Source: Anisus vortex (Eukaryota; Mollusca; Gastropoda; Planorbidae). Taken from it: a stretch of 64,000 nt of DNA. Position 1 is the first letter of the stretch. Each line of letters begins with the position of its first letter. Below are positions 23,401 to 34,240 of this stretch, piece by piece. The notes beneath the pieces are model-generated. The model saw nothing but the letters and a program-made list of their open reading frames with translations, did not search any database and was not told the DNA's origin. The position numbers and the translations under genes were made by a program. The DNA lies in NCBI GenBank assembly GCA_949126835.1, contig OX421497.1, positions 8,769,920-8,833,919 of the forward strand, written 5' to 3'.

Positions 23401-26400
23401 GCCGCCTTTACTTTACCCCAACTGTCAGAGCTGGGTAGACTCAGGGGCACCCTCACATCCTGGGGGAAAAACTAGCTTGCACCAGGATTCAAACCCAGAA
23501 TCTTTGGATCGCCAGTCAAACGCGCTTCCGCTCGGCCATCGTGGTAATGTAGGCTTAGGGTAATAATTTCCAAACAGACTCATATTTTGTTATTTCAGGT
23601 TTCCATAGAATGGGCGGACCACTCAAAGTTGGCAGGTCAAAAACCCACAGCCTTACAAACTTTCTTCTCCGGGCTGGTAAAGAAATGGGCTACAAAATAA
23701 TAGATGTCAATGGTGCGCAAACAGAAGGTAAGATGGTGATAATTAATTGTAAGGTTTAATTGACTACCATCATCTGCATGTTAACTGGTGTATCTCTTTC
23801 AATTTTTTTAAAAGGCTTTGTGGAAATCCAATCTACACTGCGTAAAGGCGTGCGCCAGAGTGCCTCCAAGGCCTTCCTGCACCCAGTCTTATTCAGACAC
23901 AACCTTCATGTTCTGACAGACTGCTTGGTCTCCAAGGTAAACATTTTTACTAATCTCTTTTCTTTACTGCTGAGTTTGATGCCAGATCAATGCATTTTTT
24001 TGTTCTCCATTGTTAAGGCATTTAAAAGTTATTGTCGCCCTTGTTTTCAGGTCATACTGGAAGACAATAAAGCTGTGGCTGTGCAGTTTGACATGAACGG
24101 GACCATGACGATCGTCTGGGCTAAATCTGAAATCATTCTGAGTGCCGGGACAGTTGGATCGGCTCAGCTTTTGCTTTTGTCTGGAATCGGACCAAAAGAA
24201 GATCTGGAAAAGTTAAACGTGAGTCTGCGCAATTTAAAAAAAAATAAAAAGAAGTTTTATCTATCTTGGGTGTTCAACATTTTGTTAACTCATTTGCTAC
24301 TACCACGACTGAATGCGACATACCCCCCTCCGTACTAATGCGCCCAAACGCGGCCGCCACGTGTGTGACTAACCTTGTCGTTTCTAGATTTTTTTTCGAC
24401 ATGCGTTCTGGGGTTTTATTTTACTGCAAAAACGGCTTTTAAAAAGTAGGAATATAGTCTGTTTCGTTAATAAAAACCGGATGTTTTTATCTAATTTCGT
24501 TTTTTTGCTATGCGCGTCAAAAAATTGGGTATTTTTCACTTGCCTTTCGTCTTGTAAAACTTTTTTTATAGTCTTCGTCTTTCATTTTTTACTTTATTAA
24601 TCGATAGCTCTATACATCCGAATATAACATTTAACAACAGTTCTGATAATAAGGATGCTGCAGATATAGACTTAGATAAATTTCCATTTCAACTCGATTT
24701 TTGGGATTTATTATACTTTATCAGACTTTGACGCTAGGCCTAGAGAAAATATTTAGCCAAATCATAGGGTCTCAACACTCAGCGAATGATTCTACCGATA
24801 ATTCGGCATTTTTTATGTATAAAAGTATACATTTCCAGAAAGCTAAGATATTTATCTATTTTATGATGTAATTTTTATTCACTTTGGGGAATATTTAATT
24901 ATTAAAAAAAAATATTTAAAAAAAATTTACTAAATTTAATACAGAGTTCCTTCCCTTTGGCTAGTACTTTCCCGGGTGTCTTTGGAAAGTAGGTTAGTAG
25001 CAAATGAGTTAAACAAAGTGGCCAAGAAGGCACCTTCAGACCATTCGCCTCTGCTCTTTAGCTGTCAGACCACATTGCAGCTATACATTGCGGTCTCCCA
25101 TCTCGTTAATGATTACACAACATTGTCAGCAATTACGCGGGACCAAATTGATCCATTTAGGGGTGGTAAAGAAGCATTCACCAGTTTTCTTTGCCACTGC
25201 ATATTAGGCGATTGTGTGGCCAGCTCCAAATTAATGTTAGTTACCTGGGTGAACTCAGGGACACCCTCCAGAACTGGGAACCAATCCTGGCCTTCACCAG
25301 GATTTGAACCCTGAACCTTTGGTAGGCAAGCCAAAGACGCTGCTGCTCGGCTACAGTGCCAAATGTCAAGGGGTAGCACAAACGTTACACACTTAGTGGG
25401 AAGCAGAGGGAGCTCTTGGTACTCAACAGCTTACACATCTTAGGCACCTGCTTCTTGGATGGTCTACCTCAGCCAGGAGGACAATGACCGTGCTCTCGGT
25501 GTAACTGTGGATGTAGCTCCTGAACTTTCCTAAAGAGCTAGTCTACAACATTGGTCTTTCTTGGTATTAAAATGGTTTGACTGCCTGATTAAAAGGTTTG
25601 TCTCATAAGCAGGGCTCGGAGATGGTAATGGTGTCTCTCTCTCTCTGACTTCTGTGTGTCATGACCACTTATTCACTTAACCCCCACTACTGCAGGGCCA
25701 ATAGATTATTCCCCTTGTAAACATGCAGTCCAACTTTTTGTACCTAACCTCTTATCTAGGGGCAGTTGGCTTATGAAATATAAATTGACAATATCAAGTG
25801 ATTCCATGTTATAATGCAAATCAGAGAAAATGAACTGAACTCTTTTTATTAAAAAGACAATTTTTTTTCCACAGATTCATGTTGTTGCTGATTTACCTGT
25901 TGGTAAGAATGTCCAGGACGGTCTGACCTACGAGTTCCCTGTTGCCATAGAGCCACCAATCAGTATAAGTGCAGAAAGATTGGATTCATTTTGGGAAGGA
26001 GTCAAATACACACTGGTTGGGAAAGGTATTACTTAGTAAAGAAATCTTTCTCTCTCTCTTTCTCTCAATCTCTCTCTCTCTCTCAATCTCTCTAATAGTA
26101 AATACACATCATGTTTTGTAAAATGAGCTAAAGGTATGCTATGTAGGTAAAAAAAAAAAAAGAGTCCCATGTGTGACAGTAAGAGTTACTGGGTAGCCTA
26201 CCTGTGAGTGTGTAAGGGGCAGAATTATTAGAAACTGACTGAGACTTAGTGACATACATTGGACTCTAATGTGTTGACCAGACTAAGTGACCTGAAAGCT
26301 CTGTGTTATAGTTTATTGTGACTGGCTGGACAGAGTGAGCTTGGTTCATGGGTGTCTCTTGGAGGTGTATGAATAGGGGTTAATGCTAATGTAATGTTCT

Positions 26401-29400
26401 ATAAAAAGGGGTAGAGAATGAGAATAAAGCTCAGTTTTTACACCAAGCTAGAGTGTTAAGAAGTACTTTTACACCATGTATATTTTAAAATCATCTACCG
26501 GTTTTGAAACTGAAATAAGGGAGTTGGGGGAAGGGGTCAAGCCCCTTGTTGGCCATATTGTTGTGCTTATTCATTTCACTTTTTAAAAATGTTTTCAATG
26601 CTCAGGAATATACGCATCTCCAAATGGAATTGAAGTTTTGGCCTACTCTAACAGTGATGTAAACCTGGACAGGTCCTGGCCTGACCTGCAGTTGGTTTTC
26701 AAGGGCATGCTCCATGACACATCTTACGGGCAAAAGCTGGGACTGACTGATATTGTAAGTCTTGTCTTCAGAGTAAAACTAAATAGATAAACATAGTCAA
26801 GAGCCATGTAAACATGATGCGGTTAAAATTTCTCTCTTTTACACGATACAAATGCTCTTGTTATATAGAAGCTTTTTTTGTCCAATGTTTATTTGTGTTT
26901 TGGAGTTAAATTTTGATAAGGGTTTGAAATGATGTTAAGATGTTAGTTTTGCTATTATGTTCAGGCAGCCCATTCCATTTCCAAATTATTTACTTTCATT
27001 TACAATTTTTCTGTTTGTCTAGGCGGTGACAGACCTGTCCAATCGCAGCAGGTTCACCAACGGCATGGCCTGCTTTAGCACAGCCCTGCGGCCCAAGAGC
27101 CGGGGCACCATCAGGCTATCCAGCGCCGACCCCAAAGCCCAGCCCCTGATCGACCCCAACTACCTTGAAAGTGAGGACGATGTGGAAGTTATACTCTCAG
27201 GTCTGTTGATGATATTTTGACAGAGGTATCAGTTGTTATATAGATTCTTGGAGATGATATTTTGACAGTGGTATCAGTTGTTATATAGATTCTTGGAGAT
27301 GATATTTTGACAGTGGTATCAGTTGTTATATAGATTCTTGGAGATGATATTTTGACAGTGGTATCAGTTGTTATATAGATTCTTGGAGATGATATTTTGA
27401 CAGTGGTATCAGTTGTTATATAGATACTTGGAGATTAATGTAGATCATAGGTTCTCAATCTTTTTAGCCCCAACCCCCCCCCCCCCCCCCCCCACCGCCC
27501 ATCTGGACTATAGTTTCCGCAATTTTTTTAGGCGTGCTAGACTTTTTGTGTGATTAATTACCTTAAAAAAAAACTGAAAAGGAAACATATTGTAAGAATT
27601 AATAGATCAAAAAATTGCCTAAACAAAAGGTTTAAATAAATCAATGCGAATTGTTTGCCTGGTGTGTTGCTAGCAATTTGTCTATTTTTGTTTCAATTTT
27701 GGTAGCAAAAGCCTTAGGTCTAATAATCAGTAATATTTGTTATAATATTACAAAACAGAACTTGTTCGGCATTACTATTGAATCAAATGTGGAAACGTTT
27801 TTTGTCAAAGGGAGATAATTAGCCCGTTTTATTTGAGCTAATATTTCTGTTTTTTTTTCTTCTATAAAAAATAAATGGCTTACAATTTATAACTTTGAAA
27901 TGATCAAATTGTAAAAAATATTTGAAAATTATATAAATATTTTATGAATATGACTAAAGAATTTATATGTATATTTTCAAACATTACAATATTTACCCAG
28001 CTTGTATGATTACTACTTATCTATAGCAGAACAATAATAAAATGTTGTTACTGCAAATGATTTAAAATAATAAGGACATCTCGGTTAAACTGAGATCAAA
28101 ACATCATTAATATTAGCAGATATTAGGGAGACAGTGATCGGTCAGCAGGTTTGACAGTCCGGTGAACCAAACACAGAACCAGCCGGTCGCACACTATTTT
28201 TGCCAAATACAGACCCCTACTTCATAAAAAAGTCACTGCGATTCCTTTTTCTTATTAATATAATAATATACTGCGTTTACATGACATTTCATCCTCCAAA
28301 AACTAATCGATTCAAATAGCTGAGGTGTTAAAATATATCAGGTACGTTTGTACCGCCCACTTGCCCTTCTCCGCCCCCCAATCGCCCCCGGGAATGTCAG
28401 CGCCCCCCTAAAGCTTCTCACCGCCCCCCGGGGGGCGATATCGCCCCCGTTGAGAACCTATGATGTAGATGGACACTTGTTAATTTATTGTCGCTCTTTC
28501 CCAAAACTTGATTACAAAGCTTAACCCGTCCTTAGCTTAGACCTACTTTCCTGCTATTCAGTCCTGGCCATTATTTTACTTAGTACTCCCTACAACCCAA
28601 ACTTTATTTCAGAATGGGCGAAACATCGATAGAATTCCAAAATTATTTTTTTACTTTTTTGTTGATAAAAATTGATAAAAACATGTAGAGAGTAAATTAC
28701 TAGAAACATAATTAATAACTTACCTTATTAGAATAATCTAATTCATAAAATAGTTGTATTCCTTCGTAATATTAATTCATAAGAAAAAGTATCATCAACA
28801 TGTACTGCCAAAATAACGGAAGATAATTCAGTAGCGTCCATTAGGACCGCACTTTCAATTTCACAAAAAAACAACTCAGTAATTGGTCAATTTTCAAAAC
28901 TTAAAAAGCAAAATAAAATTCAACTATTCAGCTATTGAATAAATATTCTGCCCGAGACTATGGTGAAAGGTCAAATCCTTTATTTTGTTCTTTAAATAGA
29001 CACCCTTCCTTGAGGAATATATACGACTGGGCTCCAGGGAATTGTGTATTTTGATGTCAATCTATTTGCCTGGGTCTGAGAAAAAGAAATAGGTCAATGA
29101 CTATATAAGCGCCCAGGACTGTAAGGGTTAATTTGTTGTTAGCAAACAAGCTAACTATTATAGTATGAGCCCTAATCAAGAAATTGAATTGATTTACACT
29201 GAATTTATGGGACATGCTGTGACTGCCATTCAATGGGCCTTAGTTTCAAAGCCTGGTACAAACACTAGAATTTTTTTAAGGTGTCCCTGAGCTTTGATAA
29301 AAAACTTGTTGGGGAGAGTAAAGGCCACTTGGCAGTGTGCTGGCCATACAATCTTCTTGTATACTAGCCACAGAAATTAGTGATCGATACTTAACTAGAG

Positions 29401-30359
29401 ATGTCTGAAAAGGGATTACTTGTTACATTGAATTTAGAGTTTATCTTTTTTTCTATCTACTTGATCACCAAGTACACAATTATTGTGTATTCTCCAGGAA
29501 TAAAACTCTGTAAAAAGATGCTGGACATGCCTTCCATGAAGCAGATAGAAGCTGTGCCGGCAGACGGACCAGCTAGCCACTGCGGGAATGTCACGTTCAA
29601 CACGGACGACTACTGGCGGTGTATGATCCGGTCCAGGGGCCAGCCGGTGTCCCGGCCCGTTGGCTCCTGCAAGATGGGCAACGTGGCGGATGAATCTGCG
29701 GTGGTGGATCCGTATTTGAGGTAAGGCGAGGCGCCTGGAACAAAATCTCTTCAAGAGTTTATTTGTAGGGAGATGAGCTTAGAACTGCGGGCTGAGTGCA
29801 AAAGGAATTGTTTGTGATTTAATATGCTGAAATATTTCTGACATGACTTAAAGAAAATTAGGATGGGGATGGGGTGAGGAAAGAAGATGTTGCGGGCAAT
29901 GTTTCCGTTTTAATTCTCACGTAGCAGGTTATGTTTACATTTTTTAAATTACTGGAAAATACTTTATCACCTCTTAAGACTATTGCATGGATAGTTACAG
30001 TGTATTTAAAAACTTATTTTAACCAGTTCAGAGAACTGGGCACCTTTGCTAGTAGCTGATAAAATTAAATCAATTCAAGGGGAAATGCTGAGAGTAAACT
30101 GAGATAAAAATGAAGCTAAGGGAGAAGTTAACTTGTTTCTTTGTAGGAGTGTAGAGAGACCAAATGTATTGCCTAGAAAATGTTAAATCTAAATTTCCTC
30201 TTATGTTTTTGTTTCAGGGTGAAAGGCTTGATTGGCCTTCGGGTTGTAGACTCATCCATCATTCCATCCGCGACGTCCGGAGGGACGAACATTCCGACAA
30301 TCATGATCGCCGAGAAAGCAGCGGACATGATTAAATTAAACCAGGCAAAGAACATGTAG
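20486..30359 (+). CDS. GMC-family FAD oxidoreductase (choline/glucose dehydrogenase-like), 11 exons, 596 aa
   Basis: Coding exons: 20486-20615, 21587-21795, 22622-22811, 23599-23727, 23815-23936, 24051-24218, 25875-26025, 26606-26754, 27023-27200, 29498-29720, 30218-30359. All are GT-AG, phases match, 1791 nt including stop. Seen: a hydrophobic segment at residues 7-20 followed by QRK (signal anchor); FAD-binding [19 protein letters not shown] (40-58) and [11 protein letters not shown] signature 1 around [12 protein letters not shown] (120-131); signature 2 [16 protein letters not shown] (293-308); C-terminal [19 protein letters not shown] and [10 protein letters not shown]. The family oxidises alcohols (choline, glucose, others) with FAD, passing electrons to an acceptor or to O2; the substrate here cannot be read. 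Odd point: the normally conserved catalytic His of the HPVGTCKMG-type motif is Arg528 ([10 protein letters not shown]), while Asn574 of the pair is kept. The start was chosen because an in-frame TAG lies 18 nt upstream of ATG 20486. Confidence 0.95.
20822..21112. repeat. 75-bp minisatellite, about 4 units, in GMC intron 1
   Basis: Units contain ACATTCAGAACATTGTTTTC, ATCAAAGTTCAAGCATAGAC and TATATTCAGGTTTAAATAAA. Units are nearly identical, and the last breaks off into a SINE at 21115. Confidence 0.95.
21115..21372 (+). mobile_element. SINE family A copy in GMC intron 1
   Basis: Sense copy: head CACTGTGGCAGATGACAG and GGTTCTGGGCATGAATCCTG (B-box region), body TACCCAGCTCTGATGGG and GGCATTGTGCACAATGCCC, tail ATCAATTTGGTCCAAAGG then TACTTTA. 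Confidence 0.8.
23125..23250 (+). repeat. LINE 3' UTR fragment with TAAGA tail, GMC intron 3
   Basis: AATGCAAGACTAGGC then GCAGTAATCTTCTGTATAG and GGAGCGTCTGTAACATAAG, followed by repeated TAAGATA. Same family as 1930-2185, in sense orientation. Confidence 0.65.
23305..23545 (-). mobile_element. SINE family A copy in GMC intron 3
   Basis: Antisense to the gene: AGGGCTGGTTAAGCGTTCACC, GTGTGGCTATCACAATGCCC, GCTGGGTAGACTCAGGGGC, and the complement of the tRNA-like head GCTTCCGCTCGGCCATCGTGG at the right end. It ends about 55 bp before exon 4. Confidence 0.8.
24285..25012. mobile_element. TTAA-flanked MITE of 728 bp in GMC intron 6
   Basis: TTAACTCATTTGCTACTA at the left end and TAGTAGCAAATGAGTTAA at the right end form perfect inverted ends bounded by TTAA, as expected of piggyBac-type insertions. 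The inside is non-coding and AT-rich. Confidence 0.85.
25137..25365 (-). mobile_element. SINE family A copy in GMC intron 6
   Basis: GGGACCAAATTGATCC, GAAGCATTCACCAG, GTGGCCAGCTCCAA, GGGACACCCTCCAGAAC, GGATTTGAACCCTGAACC and the complement of a tRNA-like head at GCTGCTCGGCTACAGTG. It lies about 125 bp after the TTAA MITE. Confidence 0.8.
26172..26473 (+). mobile_element. Solo LTR, 302 bp, with 5-bp target duplication, GMC intron 7
   Basis: Starts TGTGACAG, ends TTTTACA, and is flanked by CCATG on both sides (26167-26171 and 26474-26478). It has a TATA-like box TCTATAAAAAGG (about 26399) and AATAAA (about 26422) in the order expected of an LTR, in the same orientation as the host gene. No internal retroelement genes are nearby, so recombination between two LTRs is the likely origin. 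Confidence 0.85.
26920..27000 (-). repeat. LINE 3' fragment, same family, GMC intron 8
   Basis: Short piece with TTGAAATGATGTTAAG and GGCAGCCCATTCCATTTCC, matching the region of 2000-2080 and 13470-13510. It ends 20 bp before exon 9. Confidence 0.5.
27207..27436. repeat. 45-bp minisatellite, about 5 units, at the start of GMC intron 9
   Basis: Units of GATGATATTTTGACAGTGGT plus ATCAGTTGTTATATAGATTC and TTGGA. The array starts within 6 bp of the exon 9 donor. Confidence 0.95.
27446..28462. mobile_element. hAT-type element, 1017 bp, copy 1, with 8-bp target duplication
   Basis: Termini CATAGGTTCTCAA and TTGAGAACCTATG, flanked by ATGTAGAT on both sides (27438-27445 and 28463-28470). Both ends carry C-rich subterminal blocks with repeated CCGCCC. 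No transposase frame is present. It holds a SINE family B fragment (28140-28200). A homologue lies at 53604-54664. It lies in GMC intron 9. Confidence 0.92.
28521..29134. mobile_element. Possible longer TTAA element related to the 81-bp family
   Basis: Left end TTAACCCGTCC; right end, read on the other strand, TTAACCCTTACAGTCCTGGG, continuing GCGCTTATATAG, which equals the left half of the 81-bp mini-MITE. The boundaries and single-element status are inferred. Confidence 0.45.
29225..29395 (+). mobile_element. SINE family A copy in GMC intron 9, 5'-truncated
   Basis: AAGGTGTCCCTGAGC, GGAGAGTAAAGGCCAC and GCCACAGAAATTAGTGATCG, matching the body and tail of the family. The right end lies about 100 bp before exon 10. 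Confidence 0.7.
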
Positions 30360-31510
30360 TGAGCAGAGTGTTTTTGTATTCTCTTCGACTCTTGTGAATG
30401 CAGAAAGACAAATGTGTATATTTCTCTTTTGCTGATATATCTTTCAGGGAGCACGTGTTAGCAAGTTTTCACTAATTTATTGCGCGATGAGAAAACTGTG
30501 TGTTTTTTAAATTTCTCTACTGTATCCATTTCTTTAAGGAGCTGTTTGTTTCAATCAGGTGACAGCTTCTTGATGTTTAAAAAAAAATCCTACACCTGGT
30601 TGTCTGTGCAAAATGTATATGAGAACAAGTCATCAGCAAGGTGTTCATGAGTGCTTTTAATCATAATTTCTTTTTTTATCTACAACTCCATTTTATTGTA
30701 TAATAACAACAAAAAACAATAATTTTTCAAGCCAGTTTGTGAGCGCTTTTGAATGTAAAACCTTTTTAATGAATGAATTTTCTTCTGTGTGGAATGTAAA
30801 AATTTGCTCAATGATTTCTAATTATGTCTGAATGGTTATTGGTAAACAAACATATTAGAGTTTTTGATGGTTTCTGAAATCAATGCTCGATAATGAAAGC
30901 CATCAACTTATTACTATTGGTGCCGTTTGTTGTTTTTTTATGTGTAACTTTTCTTTATTTGTGATCATAAATGAAATTTGATTTGAGTGTTTATAATCTA
31001 AAAAATAAGCAGATGAAGAAAGAGTCTTTTGATTTGGATTAATAGTTACTGAGATATTAAAATGTAAGTTGTAATATTCAAAGTTTTTTTTGTACAATGC
31101 ATTTAAATCAACATTTTCATTTTCACCTTTTTTTTAATCATTTGATTGATAATTATAAAATATTCTTTAAGTGTATTGTAGAATGATTTTCATCTCTGCT
31201 TATTTTGATATATAAAACATTGGTTTTACACAAGACATAAAGCTGTAAAAGAAACAATCGGGTCGTGTCTAAAAATTCGGTCATGAAAATGGTTTGGTCA
31301 GAATGTTGAAAAATGGCTTGGTATTTGAAGAGTTAATGAAGTTAATGTTGGCCTCTTTTTTTTTAATATTCAAAGAATAGACAACATGAAATCAAAGAAG
31401 AAAAACAAAACATAATCACAGAAAAAGTAATCTGTAAATGTAATATGTTATATGGCTTGTGTAGGTATTTTAATTTCTTATACTGAAAAACACCTGATTT
31501 TTATTTTATA

Positions 31511-31807
31511 CTAGCTAAATTACCCAGCATTGCCTGAGGTAACAATCACATCAAGCCTAACCATACCATATAAAAACAATAATGAAAAATAAAATAACAT
31601 TAATAGTTGTTTTATTACTTATTACAGATGAAAAAAAACAAGTTTCCCAGCAGGAAATAAAACCTAATTTATCTGCATGATATTCTAAATATTATACTGT
31701 GCAGGAAAAAAAAAGATCACTCAAGTAAAATTAGGTCATGTGTCTTTAAACTAACCAATGGGAATGGCTTTAGACACACACATTTTACTTTATATTGTGT
31801 ATATAGA
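31511..31807 (-). mobile_element. Helitron-like element, copy 2, 297 bp
   Basis: On the minus strand it starts TCTATATACACAATATAAAG at 31807, has CCATTGGTTAGTTTAAAGAC like the other copies, and ends TTTAGCTAG|T at 31511, the canonical CTAG end. It is shorter than the others and has no tRNA-like segment. Confidence 0.75.
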
Positions 31808-32204
31808 TTTTAAAAAAAAATTGTTTTCTATTTTCTTTTTGTTTTTTTTAACTACGGAAGTTCAAAGCTTTACATTGTGATGGTCAGTAGAAGTCTTCCG
31901 AACCATCTTAACACATTTACACATTTCCATCTGTTTTATTTGTTTGGAGCCGTGCCTCCACCCTGAGCTGTTCTTTTTGTGTTGGTTACTTCCCCTATTA
32001 AAGAGATTTGTTATTTTTTTTTTTTTGTCCTTTCATTTCTTATGACAAAATCTACCTTGAAGTTTCATTATTAACTCCCTTGTTGTGTGAAATGTTTTGA
32101 TTCCCATCAGCCGTTTTATATAGACCTGCTCCTCCACTCCTCTCTTTAAAAATAACTCCAGCAGAATTCTACACAAGTGCTCAATGGTCTATTTTATCAT
32201 AACA

Positions 32205-32300
32205 ATAACATGCAAGACTAAACTCAAACCATGGGATAACACAATCATCTTTTTTTTATAGAAGTAGTTTTTTTAACATGTAAGATAAGATAACATCTAT
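32205..32300 (+). repeat. LINE 3' UTR fragment with TAAGATAAGATAA tail
   Basis: ATGCAAGACTAAACTC, ACAATCATCTT, TATAGAAG, then TAAGATAAGATAA. Same family, decayed. Confidence 0.55.
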
Positions 32301-33012
32301 GTAAAGGTTTGTCTGAGTGACTAAGAGTTGTTGCCCTTTAACAAAAAAAAAACAACATATCTAAATCACCTGACTTGAAAAAAGCTGTCAAAGTTGTTCA
32401 TCATTAGAAACAATTGTTCATTTGTAGAACTTTGATATATTTCTTTTTATACATTCAAGAAATGATTGTTGTGAAAAGCACTTTTAATTATCTCTCTCTC
32501 TCTTTCTTATGCATTGTGAGTGGGAGGGTGGGAGGAAGTCCCATTAGAAATCTTTTGAAGGTGTATGTAAGGCCACTTAGTTAATGAATTTTATGCCAAG
32601 ATGCTTGATTGACCACCATCTTGTTCTGCCCAGGGATTCTCAGCACCTGAATACTCTTCTGCTGTATCCTCAAAAGGAGTGTATTGTTGTACCTGGGATG
32701 TGAGAATTCAGATAAAAATTGAGGCTTAGAGTGAGATTAAGATAAAAAAAAAGCTCAATTTTATTTTATTTGCTTGTTTTGTAAACTCTTTTCATTTTTT
32801 TTGTCATTATTTAAAATTTGTATATGATGTTCTTCCATAATTATTTTTTTTTACTTTTGCAATGAAGATGAAGTGAGATTTATGTTCTTATATTATTATG
32901 CAAATTTAACATTAAAAAATGTTTTATTTATAATAAAACAAAAATATGTACAATAAAAGAGAATTTTAAACAGAAAACTCATCCTTTGTTGTTGTTTTTT
33001 AATATTTTTAAT

Positions 33013-33396
33013 TACCGTATATACTTACTCGCGTATAAGTAGCACTTTTTTAACAGAAAATTTTGACAAAAAGTAAGGGTGCGACTTAAACACCCGACAC
33101 TGTTTTTGATAAGTTCGAAAAACATCACTACTCTGTCATAAAGTTTCCTGCATAACCCCTATAGTTTATTGGAGTTATGTAGAATTATTACGATATGCCT
33201 TTATTTGATTATGTTTGCTTATGCACGATTAAAACAATTTTTTAAGGAAAGTTTCCATATTAGGGTGAATATTTAGTAACCCGGGAAGTCGGGGTGCGAC
33301 TTATGTGCGGGTCAATGACAACGTATAAGGAAAAAAATCTTAAACTAAGGGTGCGACTTATACACCGGTGCGACTTATACGCGAGTATATACGGTA
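33013..33396. mobile_element. MITE with TACCGTATATACT ends, copy 2 (inverted)
   Basis: Starts TACCGTATATACTTACTCGC, ends CGCGAGTATATACGGTA, with TGCGACTTATAC-type motifs near both ends. Its inner part is the reverse complement of the copy at 14047-14477 (for example AAGTTTCCTGCATAACCCC). Confidence 0.85.
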
Positions 33397-33489
33397 CATA
33401 AATATACAAAGCATAAGTATAACTAGATGTGTAGGCTACATAAATACAGGGACTCCATAAAGTTTCTTTATCATTGATCAAAGTCTGTC

Positions 33490-33695
33490 AAGTCGGACCG
33501 AAATTGATCCATGTGGCTGGTGAAGCAGCGTTCACCAGTTTCTGTGGCCACGGCATACTAGGAGATTGTGTGGCAAGCATAATGCCCAACTGCCTTAACT
33601 TTATTCCAACTAAAGTCAGATACCCATCGGAGCTGGGTAGACTCAGTGACACCCTCAAAACTCGAGACTTAAACCTTCACCAGGATTTCAACCCA
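33490..33695 (-). mobile_element. SINE family A copy
   Basis: TCGGACCGAAATTGATCC, GGTGAAGCAGCGTTCACC, GTGTGGCAAGCATAATGCCC, GAGCTGGGTAGACTCAGTG and GGATTTCAACCCAGG. The tRNA-like head is truncated at the right. Confidence 0.8.
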
Positions 33696-34074
33696 GGAAT
33701 GCACTGCCGCTTGAAAATTTTAAAAAAAAGAAGATATTTAGATGTTGTGTGCGACTTTTTTGATAAACGTTTATACGGGCAGGCATCTTTAGTTACACTA
33801 AGCACATCCAAACAGTTCTTGATTTTTTCCACGGGACTATGGGGTTCCCTAGTCACATACCCACGTGATCTGATATCCAGATTCTCAAATTAGGTACGGT
33901 ATGCTCAGATTCCACGGAGCATTTAAAAATGGTCTCATCACTAAATCAGCTCTTTTACCCTACCATTTCTTGATTTACCTGTACACATTGCACTCTGCAA
34001 ACATATAACTGCAAGGTCTTGTGATGGAGATTGTGCTTTATTGAATTTGGTAGCTCTGCCTGTCTCGAAGGAAA

Positions 34075-34240
34075 GGTGGCCTAGCGCCAGCGCACTGGGC
34101 TGGCGTTCTGAAGCTTCCAAGTCTGAATCCCGGGGAAATCTATAAAAAAACATTGTTCCGGGTTTGGAGGGTGTCCCTGAGCCTATCCAGCTATGATTGT
34201 TACCTGACGTCTGCTAATTTCCGTCAGCTTCAGAGGCACT
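34075..34240 (+). mobile_element. SINE family A-like copy
   Basis: Head GGTGGCCTAGCGCCAGCGC with a B-box-like AGTCTGAATCCCGGGG; body GGGTGTCCCTGAGCC and TACCTGACGTC. The tail is missing. Confidence 0.65.

Larger units (their letters stand above)
30360..33012 (+). other. GMC gene 3' UTR and flank
   Basis: AT-rich sequence with no coding capacity. AATAAA signals on the plus strand occur near 31655 and at 32933-32958 (two close copies); either could end the GMC transcript. The stretch also holds a Helitron-like copy (31511-31807) and a LINE 3' fragment (32205-32300). The true 3' end cannot be set from sequence. Confidence 0.35.

Noticed and set aside
23760..24338. Single 192-codon ORF as a gene
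   Set aside because: It is GMC exons 5 and 6 read through an in-frame intron; conserved sequence starts at 23815 and breaks between 23937 and 24050.
29434..29754. 106-codon minus-strand ORF
   Set aside because: It is the shadow of GMC exon 10 on the opposite strand.
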